A stretch of 64,000 nucleotides of DNA from Mycolicibacter terrae (GTDB lineage Bacteria > Actinomycetota > Actinomycetes > Mycobacteriales > Mycobacteriaceae), in NCBI RefSeq assembly GCF_010727125.1, contig NZ_AP022564.1, positions 3,968,001 to 4,032,000 of the forward strand. Reading direction: 5' to 3'. Made by a program: the position numbers and the translations under genes. The notes beneath the pieces are model-generated. The model was not told the origin of the DNA, searched no databases, and saw only the letters and a program-made list of their open reading frames with translations. Shown here one piece after another: positions 15,464 through 23,593 of this stretch (its first letter is position 1; every line of letters starts with the position of its first letter).

Positions 15464-17260
15464 ATGTTCGTAGTCGCCACCGCCGGCCACGTCGATCACG
15501 GCAAATCCACCCTGGTGCGCGCGCTCACCGGCATGGAGCCCGACCGCTGGGCCGAGGAGCGCCGCCGCGGGCTCACCATCGATCTGGGGTTCGCCTGGAC
15601 CAGGCTGCCGTCCGGCCGGCAGGTGGCTTTCGTCGACGTGCCGGGCCACGAGCGGTTTCTGCCCAATACCCTGGCCGGGCTCGGTCCCGCCCCGGCGGTG
15701 TGCTTCGTGGTCGCCTCCGACGAGGGTTGGTGTGCGCAATCCGATGATCACCGCGACGCCGTTGCCGCCCTGGGTGTTTCGCACGGCCTGGTGGTGCTCA
15801 CCCGCGCCGATCGCGCCACCGCGCAACGTGTCGATGAAGTGTCGGAGCAAGCCCGAATCGAGCTGGCCCAGACCGGCCTGCGCGATGCCCCGGTCGTCGC
15901 CGTGTCGGCGGTCGACGGAACCGGGCTGGACCGGCTGCGCACCGCCCTCGACGACGTACTGGCCGGCGTGCCTGCGCCTCGAGCCGACGGGCGGGTGCGG
16001 CTATGGGTGGATCGGGTGTTTCCGGTCAGCGGTGCCGGGACGGTCGTGACCGGCACGCTGACTTCCGGCACGCTGACCCGTGGCGACCACCTGGACCTGC
16101 TCGCCGGGGATCGACTTGCGCCGGTGGACGTCCGCGGTCTGCAGTGCTGCGGTGAACCGATGACCACTGTTGGGCCCACAGCTCGGGTCGCGGTCAACCT
16201 GCGTGGCATCGCCGTCGATGCGGTGCATCGCGGTGCCGCCTTGACCACGCCGGACAGTTGGCGCCGCACCGGAATCATCGACGTGCGGCGCAGCACCGGA
16301 GCTGGGCTGGGCACGGCGCCGGAACAGCTCACCGTGCACATCGGAACCGCGGCGATACCGGCGAGATTGCGGCGTTTCGACGACGACCATGCCCGGCTCA
16401 CCCTGCAGCGCCCGCTGCCGCTCATCCCCGGCGACCGATTGCTGCTGCGCAACCCCGGCAGCCGCCGCCTGCTCGGCGGGGCGCTGGTGCTCGACGCCGA
16501 CCCGCCCGCCCTGCACCGGCGCGGCGACGCGAGCCGGCGGTCCGCCGCACTGGCCGAAATGGATCTGACTGATCACACCGGCCGGGCGTACGCCGAGGTG
16601 GCGCGGCGCGGCGCCGTCACCCGACAGCGACTGCACATCCTGGGCTGCGACTACACCACGGTGCCCGCCCACGTCCGAGTGATCGGCGACTGGTGGGTGC
16701 ATGCCCCCACCTACGACGCCTGGCGGGAGCGCCTGCAGACCGAAGTGCACGAACTGCGGCAGCGAGATCCGTTGGCCGCCGGGCTCTCCCGGGGTGCAGC
16801 CGTGGACGTGTTAGCCCTCCCCGATCCGGCCCTGCTCGACGACGTCGTCTACAGCACCGGCCTGGAGCAGCACCACGGGCTGATCCGGCTGCCCGGCCCG
16901 CCCGGCGATCTGGGACCGGCCGACGCCGCGATCGCCGAGCTCGAATCGCGGTTGGCCGCCGATCCGTTCCATGCACCGGAAGCCGACGACCTGGCCGCGC
17001 TGCACCTGGGCTCCCGTGAGCTGGCCGCGGCCGAACGGGTCGGGCGGCTGTTGCGGCTCACCGATCACCTGGTGCTGTTGCCGACCGCGCCCGCCATGGC
17101 GATGCGGGAGCTTGCTCGGCTGGATCAGCCGTTCACCGCCAGCCAGGCCCGGCAAGCGCTGCACACCACCCGACGGGTGATGATCCCGCTACTGGAGTAC
17201 CTCGACGCTCGGGGCTGGACCCGGCGGATCGATGCCGTCCAGCGCGAAGTGGTGCGCTAA
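15464..17260 (+). CDS. selB: Selenocysteine-specific elongation factor SelB
   Basis: SelB delivers Sec-tRNA to the ribosome at UGA codons by binding the SECIS hairpin. The 598-residue product has an EF-Tu-like GTPase domain with G1 AGHVDHGKST (residues 7-16) and G3 DVPGHERF; G4 appears as TRAD instead of NKxD. Translation-factor beta domains follow (WVDRVFPVSGAGTVVTGTL). The C-terminal third fits the winged-helix repeats that bind SECIS RNA (for example VMIPLLEYLDARGWTRR). The start is 13 bases after the selA stop, so selC-selA-selB look like one unit. Confidence 0.95.
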   Translation: MFVVATAGHVDHGKSTLVRALTGMEPDRWAEERRRGLTIDLGFAWTRLPSGRQVAFVDVPGHERFLPNTLAGLGPAPAVCFVVASDEGWCAQSDDHRDAVAALGVSHGLVVLTRADRATAQRVDEVSEQARIELAQTGLRDAPVVAVSAVDGTGLDRLRTALDDVLAGVPAPRADGRVRLWVDRVFPVSGAGTVVTGTLTSGTLTRGDHLDLLAGDRLAPVDVRGLQCCGEPMTTVGPTARVAVNLRGIAVDAVHRGAALTTPDSWRRTGIIDVRRSTGAGLGTAPEQLTVHIGTAAIPARLRRFDDDHARLTLQRPLPLIPGDRLLLRNPGSRRLLGGALVLDADPPALHRRGDASRRSAALAEMDLTDHTGRAYAEVARRGAVTRQRLHILGCDYTTVPAHVRVIGDWWVHAPTYDAWRERLQTEVHELRQRDPLAAGLSRGAAVDVLALPDPALLDDVVYSTGLEQHHGLIRLPGPPGDLGPADAAIAELESRLAADPFHAPEADDLAALHLGSRELAAAERVGRLLRLTDHLVLLPTAPAMAMRELARLDQPFTASQARQALHTTRRVMIPLLEYLDARGWTRRIDAVQREVVR

Positions 17261-17273
17261 CAGGTCCCGCAAA

Positions 17274-17307
17274 CACGAAATGCCCCGGCGAGCCGGGGCA
17301 TTTCGTG
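17274..17307. terminator. Bidirectional terminator hairpin after selB
   Basis: CACGAAATGCCCCGGC (17274-17289) and GCCGGGGCATTTCGTG (17292-17307) are perfect complements, a 16-bp stem with a two-base loop. It lies between the convergent ends of selB and the secreted-repeat gene. There is no long T run, as is usual in mycobacteria. Confidence 0.8.
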
Positions 17308-17324
17308 CGTGCTGTTGTGGTCGG

Positions 17325-18290
17325 TTACGCGTCCGGCGTCGGCAAGCCGAGGTCGAGCGCGCTGTACAGACCGGCGGCTGCCAGGTCGGCGTCGGGGGTG
17401 ATCACGTCGACGTCGGAGTAGTCGGCCGGCGCGAACCACGACGCCGCCCACGACATGTCGATGTTGCCGAACGGCGTCTTGAGGAAGTCGACGGCGGCAG
17501 TGTCGTCACCGGCGGCGTTGTAGTAGAGATTGGTGATGCCGAAGCCCAGCTGGTTCTGGGCGTAGACGTCGCCATCGTCGGTGACGAACACGTCGTTGAT
17601 CCCGGCGCCGAACAGCGACTCCGTGAGGTAGTTGGTACCAACCAGCGTGTCGCCCGCACTGGGAACGAAGGTGGCATCCAGCTTCCAGGTCTGCGAGAAC
17701 GGATCGTTGTCGACGAGCAACTGGGCGTCGTCGGTGCCGTACACCGGCGTCCAGGTCAGGTTCTCCGGAATGTCCTTGCCATACGCCAGGTTCAGCGCGC
17801 TGTACAGCCCGGCGCTCTCCAGCGCCTTCTCCGGCGAGGCCTCGGTCAGCGTCGACACGTCGGCAGGGGCGAACAACGACGCCATCGATGACATGTTGAA
17901 GTTTCCGAACGGCGTCTTCAGGATGTCGACGACGTCCTTGCCGTCACCGTCGGCGTCGTAGTACAGGTTGGTGAAGCCCAGACCCAGCTGATTCTGGTTG
18001 TAGACGTCCTTGGTGGCCTCGTCGATGAACAGGGTGTTGAGCCCACCCGTCGACGGCGTGAGGTACGTCGTTCCCACCAGCGTGGCCTCGCTGCTGACGA
18101 AAGTGGACCCGACGGCCCACGTGTTGATGAACGAGTTCGCCTGCTGGAGGACCTCCGCGGTGTCGATCTGGTACACCGGCGTCCACGTAGGCGCCGGCGT
18201 TTCGGCCGTGTCGGCGTTGGCAGTCCCGGCCGCCAGGAACGCCGCTGCCGCGGCGCCACCTACCGCCACACCCAGTGCACGGAACTTCAT
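17325..18290 (-). CDS. Secreted protein with two tandem ~135-residue repeats, unknown function
   Basis: The 321-residue product starts MKFRALGVAVGGAAAAAFLA with an A-rich signal peptide likely cut after GTANA. The mature part is two copies of one module. Each begins TWTPVY and passes through paired stretches such as NQNQLGLGFTNLYY/AQNQLGFGITNLYY and DILKTPFGNFNMS/DFLKTPFGNIDMS. Each ends AGLYSALNL or AGLYSALDL. The start at 18290 has GGGAG eight bases upstream. I do not recognise the family; it looks like a mycobacterial exported protein. It has its own promoter region and ends at a shared terminator. Confidence 0.85.
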   Translation of the reverse strand: MKFRALGVAVGGAAAAAFLAAGTANADTAETPAPTWTPVYQIDTAEVLQQANSFINTWAVGSTFVSSEATLVGTTYLTPSTGGLNTLFIDEATKDVYNQNQLGLGFTNLYYDADGDGKDVVDILKTPFGNFNMSSMASLFAPADVSTLTEASPEKALESAGLYSALNLAYGKDIPENLTWTPVYGTDDAQLLVDNDPFSQTWKLDATFVPSAGDTLVGTNYLTESLFGAGINDVFVTDDGDVYAQNQLGFGITNLYYNAAGDDTAAVDFLKTPFGNIDMSWAASWFAPADYSDVDVITPDADLAAAGLYSALDLGLPTPDA

Positions 18291-18555
18291 GACATTCTCC
18301 CTTGTTAGAAACCGTCGTTCTTTTTCTATTGACGGTAGCGTAACTGTAGGGCTGTCCCGATTCTGCGTCAAGTTTTCTCACAGGTTGTTTTTGGGAACTA
18401 ACGGATTCCCTTGATCTCCGCGTTTGTCGCGGGATTCGCTCTCGCCTTCGCCGCCGCGGTGTGCAGTTCGTTCCTCGCCGGTCGCGGCTCCGTACCTGGC
18501 GTCCTACCACCTGACGGCGCTAACCAGGGGACGAAGCAGTGGCGGTCAGCGCACC

Positions 18556-19464
18556 TCACACCAGCGGCCGGCCGGTCCGCATCCGCCACCGCATGTCGGT
18601 CATCAAGGCGTTGAACGGGAAGCGTCGCACTGGCCCCGGCGTGGCGTTGTTGACGATCCGCAACAGTGCGATCAGGGCGTCGAACTGACGCTGTTTGTTG
18701 GCATCCCACGGCAGCCGCATCTCGTCTCGGAACCGTTGCGGCAGAAAGCCGGTCGTGATGAACAGCATCGGCCCTTCCACCAGCTTGTGCAGCGGGCCGG
18801 GCAGGGTCAGCCCACGCATCCGGGCCGCGGCGATGCGGTACAGGTAGTCGCGGACCCGCCCATCGATGTGGATGTTGGAGTCCAGCTGGTCCTGCCAGTA
18901 CTTGTCGAACGCCGCTCGGTCGGCCGGCCACATCTCCTCGTTCATCTGCAACGCGGTGCCGAAGATCTTGGCCTCTTGGTATTGCTGGTCGGCCTCCTCC
19001 TCGTCGATCTCGCCGTAGAACATCCGGTAGAGGTCGACCGATCCCTTGTACAAGCACGCCGCCACCCACAACTGCAGTTCCGGGTCGAAGGCGTTGTACT
19101 TGACCGGGCTGCCCTTGGTGGAGCGGACCTGACGATGGGCGCTGTCGACCGCCTTCTTGAACGCCTGCCGTTCGGCCTCGGTGCCCAGGGCCACCACCGC
19201 CAGGTAGCCGATCGTGGTGCGGGCCCGCTTGATCGGGTGCAGATCGGCGCGGCCGCTGTCGACCTTGCTCTCCACCACCCCGTAGCCCACACCCGGGCGC
19301 GCCAACTGCATGATCACGTTGGCCGAGCCGGCTATCAACGACATACCGAACAGGCCGTCGGACATGTCCAGGCCCCCGCGCTGCCTGGGAGCGCGGCGAC
19401 GGCTCGGGTCCGGTGGTGCACTGACCGGCCGCTCGACCTGCTGAAGCAATGCGCTTGCCGTCAT
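18556..19464 (-). CDS. DUF2236 (MpaB/latex-clearing-like) oxygenase-family protein
   Basis: The 302-residue protein matches the DUF2236 'oxygenase MpaB family' common in mycobacteria (Rv0276 by position). Visible features are GLFGMSLIAGSANVIMQLA, the His-containing ADLHPIKRARTTIGYLAVVALGT, and a helical second half. Related proteins bind heme b, but the substrate is unknown. I chose the ATG at 19464 (MTASALLQQ) because upstream codons run into the promoter shared with the divergent TetR gene. There is no signal peptide. Confidence 0.75.
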   Translation of the reverse strand: MTASALLQQVERPVSAPPDPSRRRAPRQRGGLDMSDGLFGMSLIAGSANVIMQLARPGVGYGVVESKVDSGRADLHPIKRARTTIGYLAVVALGTEAERQAFKKAVDSAHRQVRSTKGSPVKYNAFDPELQLWVAACLYKGSVDLYRMFYGEIDEEEADQQYQEAKIFGTALQMNEEMWPADRAAFDKYWQDQLDSNIHIDGRVRDYLYRIAAARMRGLTLPGPLHKLVEGPMLFITTGFLPQRFRDEMRLPWDANKQRQFDALIALLRIVNNATPGPVRRFPFNALMTDMRWRMRTGRPLV

Positions 19465-19475
19465 CGCCGCCACCC

Positions 19476-19506
19476 CAATTCTGAGAACATGTGTTTCCTG
19501 ATATTG
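19476..19506. promoter_or_regulatory. Imperfect inverted repeat between DUF2236 and TetR genes
   Basis: CAATTCTGAGAACA and TGTTTCCTGATATTG face each other around a central TG. The arms are imperfect, with mismatches and one offset. The site lies in the divergent promoter region where a TetR operator is expected. Assignment is inferred. Confidence 0.35.
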
Positions 19507-19540
19507 CTCCGTGTTCGGCCTCGGTGTCAAGATGATGGGC

Positions 19541-20179
19541 ATGGTCGACACCAATGTCTCGGGAACGCGCCCGTACGGCGGTGTCGACGCCGCCGACCGG
19601 CGTGCATCGCGTCGGGCCCGGCTCCTAGAGGCCGGACTCGATCTGCTCGGGGCCGAGGTGCCGCAGATCCCCGAGTTGACGGTGCGCGGTATCTGCCGGC
19701 AGGCCGGCCTGACCGCGCGCTATTTCTACGAAAGCTTCGCCGACAAAGACGAATTCGTCAGTGCGGTCTTCGACTCCGTCATCGCCGACCTGGCTGCCAA
19801 GACACAGTCGATCGTGACGTCGGCGCCGCCCGACCAGCAGACCCGGGCCGGCATCGCCAACATCGTGCGGACCATCGTCGGCGATGCGCGGATCGGGCGG
19901 CTGTTGTTCAGCGTGCATCTGAGCAACGCGGTCGTCGTGCGCAAGCGGGTGGAATCCAGCGCACTGCTGGCGATGTTGTCCGGTCAGCACGCCGGCACCG
20001 CCCTGCGCCTGCCGGAGAACGACCGGATCAAGGCCGCTGGACACTTCGTCGTCGGCGGGGTGGCCCAGACGATCAGCGCCTGGCTGGCCGGCGAAGTGCG
20101 ATTCAAACCCGAGTCGTTGATCGAGCAGTTGGCCGCGCTGTTGGACAAACTCGGCGATCCGAGCCTGTATCGGGACTAG
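19541..20179 (+). CDS. TetR-family transcriptional regulator
   Basis: The protein of about 212 residues has an N-terminal TetR helix-turn-helix (LTVRGICRQAGLTARYFYESFADKDEFVSAV, split here as LTVRGICRQAGL and YFYESFADKDEF) and a C-terminal ligand domain. It is divergent from the DUF2236 gene and corresponds in place to Rv0275c. In-frame starts exist at 19511 (GTG), 19532, 19535 and 19541; none has a strong Shine-Dalgarno, so the start is uncertain. Its stop overlaps the convergent VOC gene by four bases. Confidence 0.8.
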   Translation: MVDTNVSGTRPYGGVDAADRRASRRARLLEAGLDLLGAEVPQIPELTVRGICRQAGLTARYFYESFADKDEFVSAVFDSVIADLAAKTQSIVTSAPPDQQTRAGIANIVRTIVGDARIGRLLFSVHLSNAVVVRKRVESSALLAMLSGQHAGTALRLPENDRIKAAGHFVVGGVAQTISAWLAGEVRFKPESLIEQLAALLDKLGDPSLYRD

Positions 20180-20751
20180 GGTGCCGCCGGAACCCGCCGG
20201 TCGGCCTGGGTCTTCGGTGTGGCGTGCTCCTCGTCTGCAGTGAATTCTTTTGTCCAACAGGCGAATTCCAACGTAATTCCATCCGGGTCGAAGAAGTAGA
20301 ACGACCGCACATAGACGCCGGGGTGCAGGGTTGCGCTGACCTGGTAGTCGGACATGTCGTGATTGAGGACGGGGCCGACGCGCACACCCTTGTCCTTGAG
20401 GCGCTGGCGATAAGCATCGAACTTCTCGGCCGGCACGTGGAACGCGAGGTGGTTCATGCTGCTCACCGCGCTGGTGATCTCACCGATGCCGGGAATGGCG
20501 GCCGGCGATGAGATTCCAGGTACGCGGTCGGGAGCGTCGGCGAACCAGAAGAACGCGACGCAGTCACCGTTGCCGGCATCGAAGAAGAAGTGCTGACCGA
20601 TCCCGCCGGGCAGGTCCAGTGACTTGACCAGCGGCATGCCGAGCACATTGCTGTAGAAGTCGACCGTTCGCGCCATGTCGGCACAGACCAACGCGACGTG
20701 ATTGATTCCGCTGATCTCGAACTCGGCGTTGACACCGCGCGGTTTGATCAT
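20176..20751 (-). CDS. VOC-superfamily (glyoxalase/extradiol dioxygenase-like) protein
   Basis: The 191-residue protein has the VOC fold pattern. It starts ISGINHVALVCADMARTVDF and ends in YFFDPDGITLEFACW. The metal ligands are probably the His of INHVAL, a His in SMNHLAFHV and the Glu of TLEF. It corresponds to Rv0274 in place. The ATG at 20751 has GAGGAG seven bases upstream. The reaction is unknown. Divergent from a TetR gene with a perfect palindrome between them, it is likely controlled by that regulator. Confidence 0.8.
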   Translation of the reverse strand: MIKPRGVNAEFEISGINHVALVCADMARTVDFYSNVLGMPLVKSLDLPGGIGQHFFFDAGNGDCVAFFWFADAPDRVPGISSPAAIPGIGEITSAVSSMNHLAFHVPAEKFDAYRQRLKDKGVRVGPVLNHDMSDYQVSATLHPGVYVRSFYFFDPDGITLEFACWTKEFTADEEHATPKTQADRRVPAAP

Positions 20752-20776
20752 GGCGACTCCTCTGGTCAAGACCCGA

Positions 20777-20802
20777 AACTGAATCTAACATCAGATTCAG
20801 TT
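20777..20802. promoter_or_regulatory. Perfect 26-bp palindrome, likely TetR operator
   Basis: AACTGAATCT (20777-20786) and AGATTCAGTT (20793-20802) are perfect ten-base arms with six bases between. The site is centred between the divergent VOC gene (start 20751) and the TetR gene (start 20820) and would overlap both promoters. Confidence 0.75.
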
Positions 20803-20819
20803 CTTATCCAGACCCTCCA

Positions 20820-21494
20820 GTGACAGGAATCGGTGATTCGGTGGCGCCCCTCTCCGAGCAGCCCGCTCCGCGCGCCCCGTTACCCACCCACCGGGGCCGG
20901 CGCACCCAGGCCGCGATCGACTCGGCGGCGCGCTCGGTGATCGCCCGCAAAGGTGTCCTGGCCACGACCATCGCCGACATCGCCGCCGAGGCCGGCCGGT
21001 CGGCGGCGTCGTTCTACAACTACTACGACTCCAAAGAGGCCATGGTCCGCGAGTGGGCACTGCGATTTCGCGACGAGGCCGGCGAACGCGCATCCAGCGC
21101 GGTGCGCCACGGCCTGTCCAACCGGGAGCGGATCGAGCAGGCCGCCGCCGCGCACTGGCACACCTACCGCAACCGGTTGGCCGAGATGGTCGGGGTCTCC
21201 CAGCTGGCGATGGTCAACGACGACTTCGCCCGGTACTGGGCGGAAATATGCGCGGTACCAGCGTCTTTCATCGTCGAAATGGTCAAGCGCGCCCAATCCG
21301 ACGGCTACTGCGCCGACGACGACCCGGAACTGCTCGCGGTGGCGATCGTGTCGATGCTCAACCAGTTCTGCTACGTCCAACTGGCCACGCCGCGTCCCGC
21401 GGGCTCCGAGCCGGCCGACCCCGATGACGACGCCTGCATCCGCACCCTGGCCAACGTGTTCTATCGGGCCATCTACGCCGAGGAAGGTTCTTAG
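20820..21494 (+). CDS. TetR-family transcriptional regulator
   Basis: The 224-residue protein has a TetR helix-turn-helix (TTIADIAAEAGRSAASFYNY, followed by DSKEAM) at about residues 48-75 and a larger ligand domain. It corresponds to Rv0273c. The GTG at 20820 is 18 bases past the palindrome; a GTG at 20841 is an alternative. The hydrolase gene starts three bases after its stop, so it probably regulates itself, the hydrolase unit and the divergent VOC gene. Confidence 0.85.
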   Translation: MTGIGDSVAPLSEQPAPRAPLPTHRGRRTQAAIDSAARSVIARKGVLATTIADIAAEAGRSAASFYNYYDSKEAMVREWALRFRDEAGERASSAVRHGLSNRERIEQAAAAHWHTYRNRLAEMVGVSQLAMVNDDFARYWAEICAVPASFIVEMVKRAQSDGYCADDDPELLAVAIVSMLNQFCYVQLATPRPAGSEPADPDDDACIRTLANVFYRAIYAEEGS

Positions 21495-21497
21495 ACC

Positions 21498-22613
21498 ATG
21501 ACGGAGATCATCCGGGAGTTCATCGGCCTGCCGTCTCCCACCGCGGACCGCGCCGGGGCCGGAGGACACCCCTGTCAGGGCCTGTATCACCGTGCCGCAG
21601 GCCATAATCCGGATGTGGCGATGATCGCCACCCACTACCAGATCGACTTCAGCGAGCACTACCTCGCCGATTTCATGGCTGCCCGCGGGATCGGCTTTCT
21701 GGGTTGGAACACCCGCTTCCGCGGCTTCGAAAGCAACTTTCTGCTCGACCACGCCCTGGTGGACATCGGGGTCGGCGTCCGGTGGTTGCGCGAGGTGGCC
21801 GGCGTGAAGACGGTGGTGCTGCTGGGTAACTCCGGCGGCGGGTCATTGATGGCGGCCTACCAGTCGCAGGCGCATCACCCCAACGTCACGCCGCTGCCCG
21901 GGATGCGGCCCGCGGCCGGGCTCACCGACCTGCTACCCGCCGACGGCTACGTCGCCAGTGCCGCCCACCCCGGGCGTCCCGAGGTGCTGACCGCCTGGAT
22001 GGACGGTGCCGTCGTCGACGAGAACGACCCCGTGCAGTCCGATCCCGACCTCGACATCTTCGCCGAGGGTAACGGCCCGCCCTACGCACCGGAATTCATC
22101 ACCCGCTACCGCGCCGCACAGGTCGCCCGCAACCACGCCATCACCGACTGGGCCGAAGCCGAGCTGAAACGCATTGGCGCCGAGGGGTTCTCCGACCGAC
22201 CGTTCAGCGTGATGCGGACGTGGGCCGACCCGCGCATGGTCGACCCGACCCTGGAGCCCACCACTCGTGCGCCCAACATGTGCTACGCCGGTGTGCCGGT
22301 CAAGGCCAACCGGTCCGCGCGGGGTATCGCCGCGTCCTGCACCCTGCGCAACTGGCTCGGAATGTGGAGCCTGCGCACCGCCCAGACCAGCGCCGAACCG
22401 CACCTGGGCCGGATCCATGAGCCCGCGCTGGTGATCAACGCCGAGGCCGACACCGGGGTATTCCCGTCGGACGCCGAGCGCATTCACGCCGGCCTGGCCG
22501 CGACCGACAAGACCCTGCGCAGCGTCGACACCGACCACTACTTCGCCACCCCGGGTGCCCGCGACATTCAGGCCGACATCATCGCCGAGTGGATAGGCCA
22601 ACGGTGGGGTTGA
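21498..22613 (+). CDS. Alpha/beta-hydrolase family protein
   Basis: The 371-residue product shows an alpha/beta-hydrolase core. The nucleophile elbow is GNSGGG (about residue 112), and a late aspartate and histidine (EADTGVF, DTDHYFATPGA) fit the triad. It corresponds to Rv0272c in place. The substrate is unknown; the surrounding genes suggest lipid or xenobiotic breakdown. It lies three bases after the TetR gene and overlaps the next dehydrogenase. Confidence 0.78.
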   Translation: MTEIIREFIGLPSPTADRAGAGGHPCQGLYHRAAGHNPDVAMIATHYQIDFSEHYLADFMAARGIGFLGWNTRFRGFESNFLLDHALVDIGVGVRWLREVAGVKTVVLLGNSGGGSLMAAYQSQAHHPNVTPLPGMRPAAGLTDLLPADGYVASAAHPGRPEVLTAWMDGAVVDENDPVQSDPDLDIFAEGNGPPYAPEFITRYRAAQVARNHAITDWAEAELKRIGAEGFSDRPFSVMRTWADPRMVDPTLEPTTRAPNMCYAGVPVKANRSARGIAASCTLRNWLGMWSLRTAQTSAEPHLGRIHEPALVINAEADTGVFPSDAERIHAGLAATDKTLRSVDTDHYFATPGARDIQADIIAEWIGQRWG

Positions 22614-23560
22614 GGGTCCTGGCGCACTTCGTACCCGGCCCGAAGGTCAGCGATTTCGTTGCGCCCGAATCCGATTGGCTGGACATCCGGTGGTGTGCCG
22701 CCGACGACGACACCACCTTCCGTCGCGAACTGACTGATGCCGAGGTGATCTGGCATGTGCTGCGGCCGCTGACCGGGCAGGACCTGCGCAGCGGGCCCCG
22801 ACTACGGCTGGTGCAGAAGTTCGGCGTCGGGATCAACACCATCGATGTCGACACCGCCACCGAATGCGGTGTCGCGGTGGCCAACATGCCGGGCGCCAAC
22901 GCCGCATCGGTGGCCGAAGGCACCGTCCTGCTGATGCTGGCCGTGCTGCGCCGGCTGCTACCGCTGGATCGCTCGACCCGTCGGGGCCGCGGCTGGCCCA
23001 CCGATCCCGATCTCGGTGAGTACTGCCGCGACATCGGCGGCTGCACCGTCGGCCTGGTCGGCTACGGCAGCATCGCCCAGCGGGTGGCCGGGATGGTGAC
23101 CGCCATGGGCGCCCGCGTACTGCACACCAGCACCCGCGACGACGGTCGGCCCGGGTGGCGGCCGCTGCCGGATCTGCTGACCGAAGCCGACGTGTTGTCG
23201 CTGCACGTGCCGCTCACCGAGGCGACCGCGGGCCTGATCGACCGCGCCGGCTTGGCGCGCATGAAGCCGGACGCGATTCTGATCAACACCTCACGCGGTG
23301 ACGTCGTCGACGAACCCGCCCTGGCCGAGGCACTGGCCACCGGACGGCTGGCCGGGGCGGGGCTCGACGTGTTTGCCGTCGAACCCGTCGGCGCGGACAA
23401 CCCCCTGCTCGGCCTGGACAACGTGGTGCTGACCCCGCATGTCAGCTGGTATACCGCCGACACCATGCGCCGTTATCTGACCGCGGCCGTCGACAACTGC
23501 CGTCGGTTGCGAGACGGCCAACCCCTGGCCCACGTGGTCAACCAACCGACCGGTTGTTAG
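22589..23560 (+). CDS. D-isomer-specific 2-hydroxyacid dehydrogenase
   Basis: The 323-residue protein has the family's NAD-binding domain with GLVGYGSIAQRVAG (about residue 155). Signature stretches are LHVPLTEATAGLID and INTSRGDVVDEPALAEAL. The catalytic set is Arg (SRGD), Glu (FAVEP) and His (TPHVSW). It resembles phosphoglycerate dehydrogenase-like enzymes, but the substrate is not evident. The GTG at 22589 overlaps the hydrolase end by 25 bases; a GTG at 22604 is a shorter alternative. I do not recall it at this place in M. tuberculosis. Confidence 0.85.
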   Translation: MDRPTVGLRVLAHFVPGPKVSDFVAPESDWLDIRWCAADDDTTFRRELTDAEVIWHVLRPLTGQDLRSGPRLRLVQKFGVGINTIDVDTATECGVAVANMPGANAASVAEGTVLLMLAVLRRLLPLDRSTRRGRGWPTDPDLGEYCRDIGGCTVGLVGYGSIAQRVAGMVTAMGARVLHTSTRDDGRPGWRPLPDLLTEADVLSLHVPLTEATAGLIDRAGLARMKPDAILINTSRGDVVDEPALAEALATGRLAGAGLDVFAVEPVGADNPLLGLDNVVLTPHVSWYTADTMRRYLTAAVDNCRRLRDGQPLAHVVNQPTGC

Positions 23561-23593
23561 TTTGACCACTACGTCCACACCGAAAGGCGCATC

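Noticed and set aside
18411..18614. Small plus-strand frame with a hydrophobic start (VAGFALAFAAAVCSSFLAG).
   Set aside because: No Shine-Dalgarno, the tail is arginine/serine-rich shadow text, and it runs into the DUF2236 gene on the other strand.
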